From positions 310,001 through 374,000 of the forward strand of contig NZ_PVMZ01000010.1 in NCBI RefSeq assembly GCF_003001815.1: a stretch of 64,000 nt of DNA, read 5' to 3'. Origin of the DNA: Actinoplanes italicus (GTDB taxonomy: Bacteria > Actinomycetota > Actinomycetes > Mycobacteriales > Micromonosporaceae). The position numbers were made by a program, and so were the translations under genes. Shown in pieces: positions 1 through 7,403 of this stretch. Below the pieces are notes generated by a model. It worked only from the letters and a program-made list of their open reading frames with translations. It did not search any database and was not told the DNA's origin. Within the stretch, counting starts at the first letter, position 1, and the number at the start of each line of letters is the position of its first letter.

Positions 1-5
1 CATAG

Positions 6-22
6 CCTATTGATTGAATAGG
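6..22. other. AT-rich hairpin at window edge
   Basis: CCTATT at 6-11 and AATAGG at 17-22 form a perfect 6-bp inverted repeat around a 5-base loop, inside an AT-rich patch that stands out in this GC-rich window. It lies just 3' of the leftward ankyrin gene, so it could be part of that gene's terminator, or an edge of a promoter lying outside the window. No T-tract follows, so its role is open. Confidence 0.3.
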
Positions 23-40
23 ATATAGGATCCGGGCGCC

Positions 41-430
41 TCAGGACCGGAAGAGGAGGTGGCCACCCGCCTCGGCCCACTCCAGGGCCGTCCGGCCGTG
101 ACCGCCGTCCTCGCGCAACCGCGGATCGGCACCGGCGGCCAGGAGTTCGCGCACCGAGTCCTGGTGGCCCCAGCAGGCGGCGGCACACAGTGGCAGTCCC
201 TCGTCGCCGTGTCCGCTCTCCCGATTGGGGTCGGCACCGGCCGCCAGCAGCACGCGCACGTTCGCCGGCCGGTTCTGCACGCTGGCCCGATACAGCGGCG
301 TGGTCCCGTCCCGGCCGGGCAGATCCGGGTCGGCCCCGGCCCGCAGCAGCTCGCCGATCCGCTGCGGTGTGCCGGAACCGGCCGCACTCACCAGCCGGCT
401 CTGCAGCTTCTTACGCCGGCGCCGCTTCAT
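41..430 (-). CDS. Small ankyrin-repeat protein
   Basis: A 129-residue protein. After a basic start (MKRRRRKK) it has about three ankyrin repeats, visible as the repeated pattern VRVLLAAGADPN, VRELLAAGADP and LLRAGADPDLPGRDGTTPLY, each with the G-A-D-P turn and a TPLY/TALEWA helix start. Ankyrin repeats bind other proteins; nothing here suggests an enzyme and no signal peptide or membrane segment is seen. The ATG at 430 is preceded by GGAG; longer readings upstream have no ankyrin similarity. It diverges from the LuxR-type gene at 599. The partner is unknown. Confidence 0.75.
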   Translation of the reverse strand: MKRRRRKKLQSRLVSAAGSGTPQRIGELLRAGADPDLPGRDGTTPLYRASVQNRPANVRVLLAAGADPNRESGHGDEGLPLCAAACWGHQDSVRELLAAGADPRLREDGGHGRTALEWAEAGGHLLFRS

Positions 431-598
431 CGGAGCATCTCCACACGACTGATTCTTCCTGTCGTTCTGCGTGGGCTTCCAGGAAGGTCGCTGCTTGCAT
501 GTGAGTAGGAAAGCCTTGTTCCTTCGACGGTTGGTGCGTAGACAGAGATGCGGGACGCCGGAATTCGTGTTCGTCATGGTCGCGGGTGGGGAGGGTCG

Positions 599-3307
599 GT
601 GGCGAACGGTCCGCACGCGCTGGTCGGCCGGGCGCCGGAGCAGGCGACTATCAGCGGCCTGCTCGACCAGGCGGTCGACGGCGGCGCCGCGCTGGTGATC
701 CGGGGTACGCCCGGCGTGGGCAAGTCGGCGCTGCTGGAGTGGGCCGCCACGACGGCCGGTGACAAGTTCCGCGTGCTGCGGGCGATCGGGTCGGTCACCG
801 AGTTCGGGCTGCCGTACGCGGCCCTGCATCAGGTGATGCGCCCGGTGCTCGGGCATCGCAACCGGCTGACACCGAAGTACCGGCTCGCTCTGGAGGTCGC
901 GTTCGGACGTACCTCGGGAGCGTCCCCCGACCTCTACACGGTGGCGATGGCGGTGCTCGAACTGCTGGCGGAGGTGGCCGCCGACCGGCCGGTCCTGCTG
1001 CTCGCCGACGACGCGCAGTGGATGGACCTGGCCAGCCAGCAGGCCATGGCTTTCCTCGCCCGGAGGGTCGCGGCCGACCGGATCGTCCTGCTGGCCACCC
1101 ACCGCGACACCGAGTCGGGCCTGCTGCTGGACGCGGCGATCCCGTCGGTGGAGATCGCCCCGCTGGACGACGACGCGGCGGCCGCACTGCTCGACGGGGT
1201 GGCCGGCGGGCTGGATCCGGGTGTCCGGTCGCAGCTGCTCGACGCGGCGTGCGGCAACCCGCTGGCCCTGCTGGAGCTGCCGCGCGCGGTCGGCGCCTAC
1301 TGGGGAGTGAACGGTGACCGCCTGCCGCTGACCGCCCGGCTGGAGAGTTCGTTCCTGGCTCGAATCGGCGAGTTCGACGCCGCGAGCGCCACGGTGCTGG
1401 AGGTGGCGGCGCTCAGTGACGCCGACGACGTGGCCGAGATCGTCGCGGCCGCCGGGCTGCTGTCGCCGCGCGATTCCGTGCCGTCACTCGATCCGGCCGT
1501 GTCGGCGGGGCTGATCGTGGTGGACGGCGCATCGGTGCGATTCCGGCATCCGCTCATCCGGTCGGCCGTCCTGCAGCGGCTCGGCCCTGACCGGCGGCGT
1601 GCCTGTCATGCCGCGCTGGCCCGGGTGATGGTGGACCGGCCGGAACGGTCGGTGTGGCACCGGGCCGGGGCGGCGCTGTGGCCGGACGCGGCGCTCGCGG
1701 AGGAACTCGAACGGCACGCCGAGCAGGCGATCCGGCGCGGGGCGCCGGCCAACGCGGTGCCGGCGCTGGAACAGGCCGCGCAGCTCTCGGTCGAGCGTGG
1801 CGACAAGGAGGCCCGCACGTACCGGGGGGCCGCGCTCGCGTACACGGTGGGGCAGTTCGAGACCGGCGAACGGCTGCGCCGGCACCACCGTGATCTCGTG
1901 GAGTCCCAGCACGACGGGCTGCGGCACGAGTGGCTCAACGAGCTGGCCGACGGTGACCGCGGAGGTGAGCAGCGCATTCACTCGCTGCTCGAGTTCGCCG
2001 AGCGGGCCACCGTGGCCGGTGACGGCACGCTCGCCACCGACCTGCTGCGGTCGGCGGCGCTGCGCTGCTGGAACCTGTCGCCGGGCCGTCCGGTCGGCCG
2101 GCAGGTGATCGCCGCGGCGGACCGGCTGGGCGTGGCCGACCCCGCGACGCGGGCGCAGCTGCTGGCGTACGGCTCGCCGTTCGGCAGTGACGGCACGATC
2201 CGCGCGCTGATCGCCGGGATCCCGGCGTCCGAACGGGACGCGACGACCACCTACCGGCTCGCGCACGCGGCGGCGTGCGCCGGGGCGTCGGACGTGTCGG
2301 AGGGGCTGCTCACCGAGGCGGCCGACCGGATCCGCGCCGAAGGGCACCTGCACACCCTCGGCCGTACGTTGTCCCTGCTGGCCTGGTCGGCGATGCGGCG
2401 CGGCTCGTGGTCGCACGCCGTGGTCGCGGCCGAGGAGAGCGCCCGGCTGTGTGCCGAGACCCGGCAGCCGTTCTGGGAGGCCGCGTCGCTGGTCGCGCAC
2501 GCCATGGTGGCCGCGTTCCGGGGCGACTTCGCGCACGCCGAGGAGTTGGTGGCCGGCGCCGACCTGCTCAACCCGCGCCGGTTCGCGACCATCGAGGCGG
2601 TGGCGCTGCTGGCCCGCGCGGCCGTCGCGTCCGGTCAGGGCCGCTACGAGCTGGCGTTCTCCTGCCTCGCGCGGCTGCACGACCCGGCCGCGAGCGCCTT
2701 CCACCCGGCGCACGCGCTGTGGTCACTGGGCAGCATGGCCGAGGCCGCGGTCGCGTGCGGTCAGGTGGACGCCGCCCGCTCTCTGATCGACGACCTTCCG
2801 GCGGATGTACGGGCGACGACGTCCCCGACCGGCCGGATGAACCTGGCTTTCGCGGCCGCCGTGCTCACCGGTGACGACGACGCCTTCGCTGCGGCGCTGT
2901 CCGCGGACATGACGATGTGGCCGTACGAACGCTATCGGTTGTTCCTCTCCTACGGCTCGGCGTTGCGCCGCCAACGGCGGGTCCGCGAGTCCCGTGATCT
3001 GTTGCGGCAGGCCCGTGACGGGTTCGACGGCCTCGGCGCCCACCCGCTCGCCGAACGTGCCCGCACCGAGCTGCGGGCGGCGGGGGAGCGCAGTGACTCG
3101 CCGGCCACCGACGTGTGGGAGTCGCTGTCGCCGCAGGAGATCCAGATCGCGTCGATGGTCGCGCAGGGCATGACGAACCGTGACATCGCCAAGAGCCTGT
3201 TCATCTCGCACCGGACGGTCGGCAGCCACCTGTACCGCATGTTCCCGAAGCTCGGCATCGCCTCGCGCTCGGATCTCCAACGGTTGGCAGCTGAACACGA
3301 ACGGTGA
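599..3307 (+). CDS. LuxR-family transcriptional regulator with N-terminal AAA ATPase (LAL/MalT type)
   Basis: A 902-residue regulator. A P-loop (GTPGVGKS) sits at about residues 36-43, with a Walker-B-like LLLADDAQW at about 140. The middle is a long helical, TPR-like region. The last 65 residues are a LuxR helix-turn-helix (LSPQEIQIASMVAQGM, then NRDIAKSLFISHRTVGSHLY). The family binds a small molecule or partner through the ATPase/helical part and DNA through the C-terminus. I chose GTG 599 because GGGGAGGG lies just upstream; an in-frame ATG at 548 would add 17 residues with no family character. It reads toward the hydrolase operon at 3391 with an 83-bp gap, so it may control that operon; this is inference. 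Confidence 0.88.
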   Translation: MANGPHALVGRAPEQATISGLLDQAVDGGAALVIRGTPGVGKSALLEWAATTAGDKFRVLRAIGSVTEFGLPYAALHQVMRPVLGHRNRLTPKYRLALEVAFGRTSGASPDLYTVAMAVLELLAEVAADRPVLLLADDAQWMDLASQQAMAFLARRVAADRIVLLATHRDTESGLLLDAAIPSVEIAPLDDDAAAALLDGVAGGLDPGVRSQLLDAACGNPLALLELPRAVGAYWGVNGDRLPLTARLESSFLARIGEFDAASATVLEVAALSDADDVAEIVAAAGLLSPRDSVPSLDPAVSAGLIVVDGASVRFRHPLIRSAVLQRLGPDRRRACHAALARVMVDRPERSVWHRAGAALWPDAALAEELERHAEQAIRRGAPANAVPALEQAAQLSVERGDKEARTYRGAALAYTVGQFETGERLRRHHRDLVESQHDGLRHEWLNELADGDRGGEQRIHSLLEFAERATVAGDGTLATDLLRSAALRCWNLSPGRPVGRQVIAAADRLGVADPATRAQLLAYGSPFGSDGTIRALIAGIPASERDATTTYRLAHAAACAGASDVSEGLLTEAADRIRAEGHLHTLGRTLSLLAWSAMRRGSWSHAVVAAEESARLCAETRQPFWEAASLVAHAMVAAFRGDFAHAEELVAGADLLNPRRFATIEAVALLARAAVASGQGRYELAFSCLARLHDPAASAFHPAHALWSLGSMAEAAVACGQVDAARSLIDDLPADVRATTSPTGRMNLAFAAAVLTGDDDAFAAALSADMTMWPYERYRLFLSYGSALRRQRRVRESRDLLRQARDGFDGLGAHPLAERARTELRAAGERSDSPATDVWESLSPQEIQIASMVAQGMTNRDIAKSLFISHRTVGSHLYRMFPKLGIASRSDLQRLAAEHER

Positions 3308-3390
3308 GATGCAGTCATGTGACTCACGCGAGGAGCGCTCCCATGGCCATAGGTTCGAGCCGTTCCCCAGAAATGAAAGGAACGGCTCTC

Positions 3391-4224
3391 ATGCCCTTCG
3401 TCACCACTGCCGACGGTACCGACATCTTCTACAAGGATTGGGGCAGCGGCCGTCCGGTCGTGCTCGCTCACGGCTGGCCGTTGAACTCCGACAGCTGGGA
3501 GGCCCAGCAGCTGTTCCTGGCCGGCAACGGTTACCGGGCGATCGCTCATGACCGGCGCGGGCACGGCCGGTCGACCCAGTCGTGGTCCGGCAACGAGATG
3601 GACACCTATGCCGACGACCTGGCCGCGTTGCTCGAGCAGCTCGACCTGCGCGAGGTGACCCTGGTCGGGTTCTCCACCGGTGGCGGGGAGATCACCCGCT
3701 ACATCGGCCGGCACGGTACCTCCCGCGTCGCGCAGGCCGTGCTCGTCTCGGCGGTGCCGCCGCTGATGGTGCGCCGTGACGACAACCCGGGCGGTGTGCC
3801 GGTCGAGGTGTTCGACGGTATCCGTGCCGGATCCGCCGCGGACCGCTCGCAGCTGTACAAGGACCTCGCCGACGGGCCGTTCTTCGGCAACAACCGGCCC
3901 GGCGCCGACGTCTCACAGGGCATCCGTGACGCGTTCTGGCTGCAGAGCATGGCGGCCGGGCACCGCAACGCCTACGAGTCCATCGCGGCGTTCTCGGCCA
4001 CCGACTTCCGCGACGACCTCGCCGCGTTCGACGTGCCGACGCTGGTCATCCACGGCGACGACGACCAGGTCGTGCCGTTCGAGGTCGGCGGCAAGGCCTC
4101 GGCCGCGCTGGTCAAGGGCGCCGAACTGATCGTCTACCCGGGCGCACCGCACGGCATCACCGACACCCACAAAGAACAGCTCGGCAACGACCTGCTGGCC
4201 TTCCTGAAGGGATACGACGCATGA
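3391..4224 (+). CDS. Alpha/beta hydrolase, non-heme chloroperoxidase-like
   Basis: A 277-residue cytoplasmic alpha/beta-hydrolase. The oxyanion motif is AHGW (residues 26-29) and the nucleophile elbow is GFSTGG with Ser95. An acid lies in GDDDQVVP near 225 and the catalytic His in GAPHG near 250. The GFSTGGG elbow and the opening MPFVTTADGTDIFYKDWG are typical of the cofactor-free haloperoxidase/arylesterase group. Its natural reaction is probably ester or perester hydrolysis. The ATG is preceded by GAAAGGA at 8-base spacing. It overlaps the next gene by 4 bases, so the three genes from here to 5806 form one operon. Confidence 0.88.
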   Translation: MPFVTTADGTDIFYKDWGSGRPVVLAHGWPLNSDSWEAQQLFLAGNGYRAIAHDRRGHGRSTQSWSGNEMDTYADDLAALLEQLDLREVTLVGFSTGGGEITRYIGRHGTSRVAQAVLVSAVPPLMVRRDDNPGGVPVEVFDGIRAGSAADRSQLYKDLADGPFFGNNRPGADVSQGIRDAFWLQSMAAGHRNAYESIAAFSATDFRDDLAAFDVPTLVIHGDDDQVVPFEVGGKASAALVKGAELIVYPGAPHGITDTHKEQLGNDLLAFLKGYDA

Positions 4225-5009
4225 AACCGATCGTCCTGGTCCACGGCTTCTGGGTCACCCCGCGCAGCTGGGAACACTGGATCACCCACTACGAGGCCAA
4301 GGGCCACCGGGTCATCGCCCCCGGCTACCCCGGCTTCGAGGTCGAGGTGGAGGAACTCAACGCCAACCCCGACATCATCACCGCGGTCACCGTCCCGGCG
4401 ATCATCGACAAGCTCGAGGCCGAGATCCGGGCGCTGCCGGAAGCGCCGATCATCATCGGACACTCCGCCGGCGGCGCGTTCACCCAGATCCTGCTCGACC
4501 ACGGCTACGGCGCCGCCGGCGTCGCGATGAACTCGGCACCCACCGAGGGCGTCAAGGTCGTACCGCTGTCGCAGGTGAAGTCGACGTTCCCGGTGCTGAG
4601 GTCGCCGGCCAACCGGCACAAGTCGATCGGGCTGTCGCTGGAGGAGTGGAAGTACGCCTTCACCAACACGTTCTCCGACGAGGAGTCCGAAATCCTCTAC
4701 CGGCGCTATCACGTCCCGGCCAGCGGCGGCATTCTCTGGGGCAGTGTGCTGGCGAACTTCCAGCCCGGTCACCAGGACACCTGGGTCGACTACCACAACG
4801 ACAAGCGGGCGCCGCTGCTGTTCGTCTCCGGCAGCGAGGACCACATCATGCCGCCGTCCGTGCAGCGATCCAACGCCAAGCACTACAAGTCCAACACCGT
4901 CACCGAGCACATCGAGTACGAGGGATACGCCCACCTGCTGCCCGCACAGAAGGGCTGGGAGGAGATCGCCGACCACGTCCTCGACTGGGCCCTGCGCCAC
5001 GCCCGATGA
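4221..5009 (+). CDS. Alpha/beta hydrolase
   Basis: A 262-residue alpha/beta-hydrolase. HGFW (residues 8-11) marks the oxyanion region and GHSAGG near residue 80 is the nucleophile elbow. The late acid is in SGSEDHIMPP and the His in YEGYAHLL. No signal peptide is seen. Start and stop overlap both neighbours by 4 bases (ATGA), which implies translational coupling with the chloroperoxidase-like gene and the MBL-fold gene. The substrate cannot be read from the sequence. The two hydrolases are distant paralogues rather than duplicates. Confidence 0.85.
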   Translation: MKPIVLVHGFWVTPRSWEHWITHYEAKGHRVIAPGYPGFEVEVEELNANPDIITAVTVPAIIDKLEAEIRALPEAPIIIGHSAGGAFTQILLDHGYGAAGVAMNSAPTEGVKVVPLSQVKSTFPVLRSPANRHKSIGLSLEEWKYAFTNTFSDEESEILYRRYHVPASGGILWGSVLANFQPGHQDTWVDYHNDKRAPLLFVSGSEDHIMPPSVQRSNAKHYKSNTVTEHIEYEGYAHLLPAQKGWEEIADHVLDWALRHAR

Positions 5010-5806
5010 CGACGACATCCCAGGTCCGGGTCACCCACATCGGTGGCCCGACCGCCCTCATCGAGGTCGGCGGATGGCGCCTGCTGACCGACCCCACGTT
5101 CGACCCGCCGGGCCGCCGGTACGACTTCGGCTGGGGCACCTCGTCGACGAAGACGACCGGACCGTCGATGACCCCTGCCGACCTCGGCCCGATCGACGCC
5201 GTGCTGCTCACCCACGACCACCACGGTGACAATCTCGACGATCTGGGGCGGGCCATGCTCCCGGACGCCGGGTCGGTGCTCACCACCGAGTCCGGCGCCC
5301 GCCGGATCGGTGGCAACGCGCGGGGTCTCGCACCGTGGGCCACCACGACCCTTCAAGCCGAGGGCCGGCCGACCATCGAGGTCACCGCGACCCCGTGCAG
5401 GCACGGCCCGCCGCTGAGCGGACCGATCGTCGGTGACGTGGTCGGGTTCGCGCTGCGCTGGGACGGTCAGCGGCACGGTCAACTGTGGATCTCCGGTGAC
5501 ACGGTGCTGTTCCAGGGGACCCACGAGGTCGCCGACCGGCTCCGCATCGGCACCGCGCTGCTGCACCTCGGTGGTGTGCGGTTCCCGATCACCGGACCGC
5601 TGCGGTACACCATGACCGCCCGCGACGCCGTCCAACTCTGCCAGGCACTCCGCCCGCACACGGTGATCCCGGTGCACTACGAGGGCTGGCGGCACTTCCG
5701 GCAGAACCGGGACGCCGCCGAGCGCGAGTTCGCCGCGGCCGCCCCCGACATCCACCGCAGCATCCGGTGGCTGGAGGTCGGCGTCGGCACCGAGATCCCC
5801 GGCTGA
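5006..5806 (+). CDS. MBL-fold metallo-hydrolase (UlaG-like)
   Basis: A 266-residue protein of the metallo-beta-lactamase superfamily. The metal-binding signature THDHHGDN is at about residues 70-77. Further metal ligands are the His in TPCRHG and the Asp in ISGDTVLF, and a late His lies in VIPVHYEGW, as in UlaG/lactonase-type members. The N-terminus (RVTHIGGPTALIEVGGWRLLTDP) is the usual first beta hairpin. Probably a zinc- or manganese-dependent hydrolase acting with the two upstream alpha/beta hydrolases. It is the last gene of the operon and ends 39 bp before a tandem-repeat array. Confidence 0.85.
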   Translation: MTTTSQVRVTHIGGPTALIEVGGWRLLTDPTFDPPGRRYDFGWGTSSTKTTGPSMTPADLGPIDAVLLTHDHHGDNLDDLGRAMLPDAGSVLTTESGARRIGGNARGLAPWATTTLQAEGRPTIEVTATPCRHGPPLSGPIVGDVVGFALRWDGQRHGQLWISGDTVLFQGTHEVADRLRIGTALLHLGGVRFPITGPLRYTMTARDAVQLCQALRPHTVIPVHYEGWRHFRQNRDAAEREFAAAAPDIHRSIRWLEVGVGTEIPG

Positions 5807-5845
5807 CCATCGGGCCGGCCCGCCGGACGGGCCGGCCTGTCCGTC

Positions 5846-5997
5846 GGACTGGCCCGATCGTTGGACTGGCCCGATCGTTGGACTGGCCCGATCGTCGGAC
5901 TGGCCCGCTCGTCGGACTGGCCCGCTCGTCGGACTGGCCCGATCGTCGGACCGGCCCGATCGTCGGCTGGCCCGCTCGTCGGACCGGCCCGATCGTG
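5846..5997. repeat. 17-bp tandem repeat array, 9 copies
   Basis: Nine head-to-tail units of GGACTGGCCCGATCGTC (one unit is 16 bp) fill the gap between two convergent genes. Variable positions are mainly GATCG/GCTCG and GGACT/GGACC. Inside each unit, CCGA and TCGG can pair around a 3-base loop, so the array can fold into a chain of short hairpins. There is no T-tract. A role as a transcription barrier between convergent genes is possible; simple slippage is enough to explain its origin. Confidence 0.9.
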
Positions 5998-6008
5998 GGA
6001 GTGCCGGG

Positions 6009-6869
6009 TCAGAGGGTCGGGAAGATCACGCTGAAGAACAGCGCGAGCGCGATCGCCCAGATCAGCGAGCCGACGAGCGCGGTCACCCACGGCTGTCGGC
6101 TCTTGACCAGCAGGAACGGCGCGTAGAGCAGGAACGCGAACACGCGGCCGAGCCAGTGGCTCTCCTTGATGACATCCAGCAGCTGGTCCGAGACGGTGTC
6201 CAGGTGCGTCTCCTGGAGCCGCGCCTGCATGCGCTGCGCCACCAGGCCGTAGTAACCGAACACGATCGGGAAGATCCACAACGGGGAGATGCGTACGAGC
6301 ACGGTCTCCGACAGGCTGTCGAACAGCACCGTGTAGATCACCATGGCGGAACCGAGCCCGAGTGCGATCAGCGTCGCGTAGAACGCCCGCCGCGTCGCGT
6401 CGACCGGCTCCGGTGGAGTCGCTTTGACAGCGACCGGTTCCGGCCTGTGCGGGTGGCCGCACTGCGGGCAGGCGGTCGCCGCGACCGAGATCTGCCGCCC
6501 GCACGCCTCGCAGGCGGTGAACCTCGGAGCGGCCGTGCCCACTGCTCCGGTGGCCTTCACCTCGGCGGGCTCGAACTCGCGCCGCCTGCGAGCGGTGGCC
6601 AGGACCACGACACCGCCGGCCATCCCGGCCGCGCCGGCCGCCAGCAGCATGGTGCGGTTGTACTCGGCGTCGTCGATACGCCACTGGGTGCTCTCGGCGT
6701 AGCCGACGAACCGCTCGCGCTCCGCCGGGTCGGCCACCGTACGCGACTGCTCCAGCTGCCAGGCGCGTACGCCGGTCTCGCGATCGGCCTCCCGCCAGGC
6801 CGTGATGCCGAGCAGGAGCAGTGGAAGGCTCAGCACGAACAGCACGATCCCGGGAACGCGGCGCGACAT
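6009..6869 (-). CDS. Zinc-ribbon membrane protein
   Basis: A 286-residue membrane protein. One N-terminal membrane helix (about residues 6-22) and a second near 74-92 flank an extra-membrane segment. A zinc ribbon follows (CEACG then CPQCG, about residues 118-137). Three further hydrophobic helices lie at about 163-185, 195-212 and 250-284. Zinc-ribbon plus helices is common in actinobacterial membrane proteins of unknown role. It is convergent with the MBL-fold gene. The ATG is preceded by a GGGAGAGG-type site. Function unknown. Confidence 0.75.
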   Translation of the reverse strand: MSRRVPGIVLFVLSLPLLLLGITAWREADRETGVRAWQLEQSRTVADPAERERFVGYAESTQWRIDDAEYNRTMLLAAGAAGMAGGVVVLATARRRREFEPAEVKATGAVGTAAPRFTACEACGRQISVAATACPQCGHPHRPEPVAVKATPPEPVDATRRAFYATLIALGLGSAMVIYTVLFDSLSETVLVRISPLWIFPIVFGYYGLVAQRMQARLQETHLDTVSDQLLDVIKESHWLGRVFAFLLYAPFLLVKSRQPWVTALVGSLIWAIALALFFSVIFPTL

Positions 6870-6914
6870 ACCTCTCCCTACGTCTCTGGTGAGGTCACAC
6901 CGTAATCGAGGGTC

Positions 6915-7298
6915 TCAAATCCGCGGCCAGGCCATTGCCGTACGCAGAAACTGTTCGATGACCTCCCAGCTCGGCGCCGGTGGGCCGACCGTGATCCGCT
7001 CGACGCCCCGGCCGGTGCGGTAGACGGTGTGCCGCGAGTGGTTCGCCGGATCGAGGACCTGCCGCCGGTCGTGGCCGGCACCCGGCACCGAGAAGAAAGT
7101 GGCCTCCGCACCCGCCGCCCGTGGCGCGTTGTACAGCAGGATGCTCTGCGCGTGCGGGACGAGCGGGTCGTCCTGGCCGTGCCGAATCATGATCGGCGGC
7201 GCGTCGGGGGTGATGTAGCCGGTGGGGTCGGTCGCCCGTACATCCGATCTGCGTTCGGCGGTAAGCAGCCGGCGTGCCGCCCGCGGCGTGCCCGTCAA
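6915..7298 (-). pseudogene. C-terminal fragment of an alpha/beta hydrolase (esterase/lipase)
   Basis: A 127-residue open frame that matches only the last part of a secreted-esterase type alpha/beta hydrolase: YITPDAPPIMIRHGQDDPLVP carries the late catalytic Asp and VPGAGHD the catalytic His. The oxyanion loop, the nucleophile serine and the first half of the fold are absent. The break is 9 bp from the palindrome at 7307, and no missing half is found upstream in any frame. I read this as a decayed gene truncated by a rearrangement at the palindrome; it may still be translated but should be inactive. Confidence 0.6.
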
Positions 7299-7306
7299 TC
7301 GTCGGC

Positions 7307-7353
7307 GATCTTGTGGGGTTGGGGTTGCTTGGGAGGCGAAACCTCACGATATC
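7307..7353. repeat. Dispersed GATCTTGTG palindrome, copy A
   Basis: Left arm GATCTTGTGGGGTT and right arm AACCTCACGATATC pair at 11 of 14 positions around a 19-base spacer. It is the most degenerate of four copies in this window (others at 15372, 24731 and 24819). It sits at the truncated end of the hydrolase fragment and just downstream of the leftward membrane-protein gene. Confidence 0.7.
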
Positions 7354-7403
7354 TGCACTCGGCGGCATCAGCCGCGCCGGTCGCCGAGGCCGGTGGCGGT
7401 GTT

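Noticed and set aside
1484..2713. Long leftward open frame opposite the LuxR-type regulator
   Set aside because: Shadow frame of a high-GC gene: Arg/Gly/Pro/His-rich, no motifs, while the opposite frame has clear domains. The same applies to the long frames opposite malQ, the HK gene at 51952 and the SARP gene.
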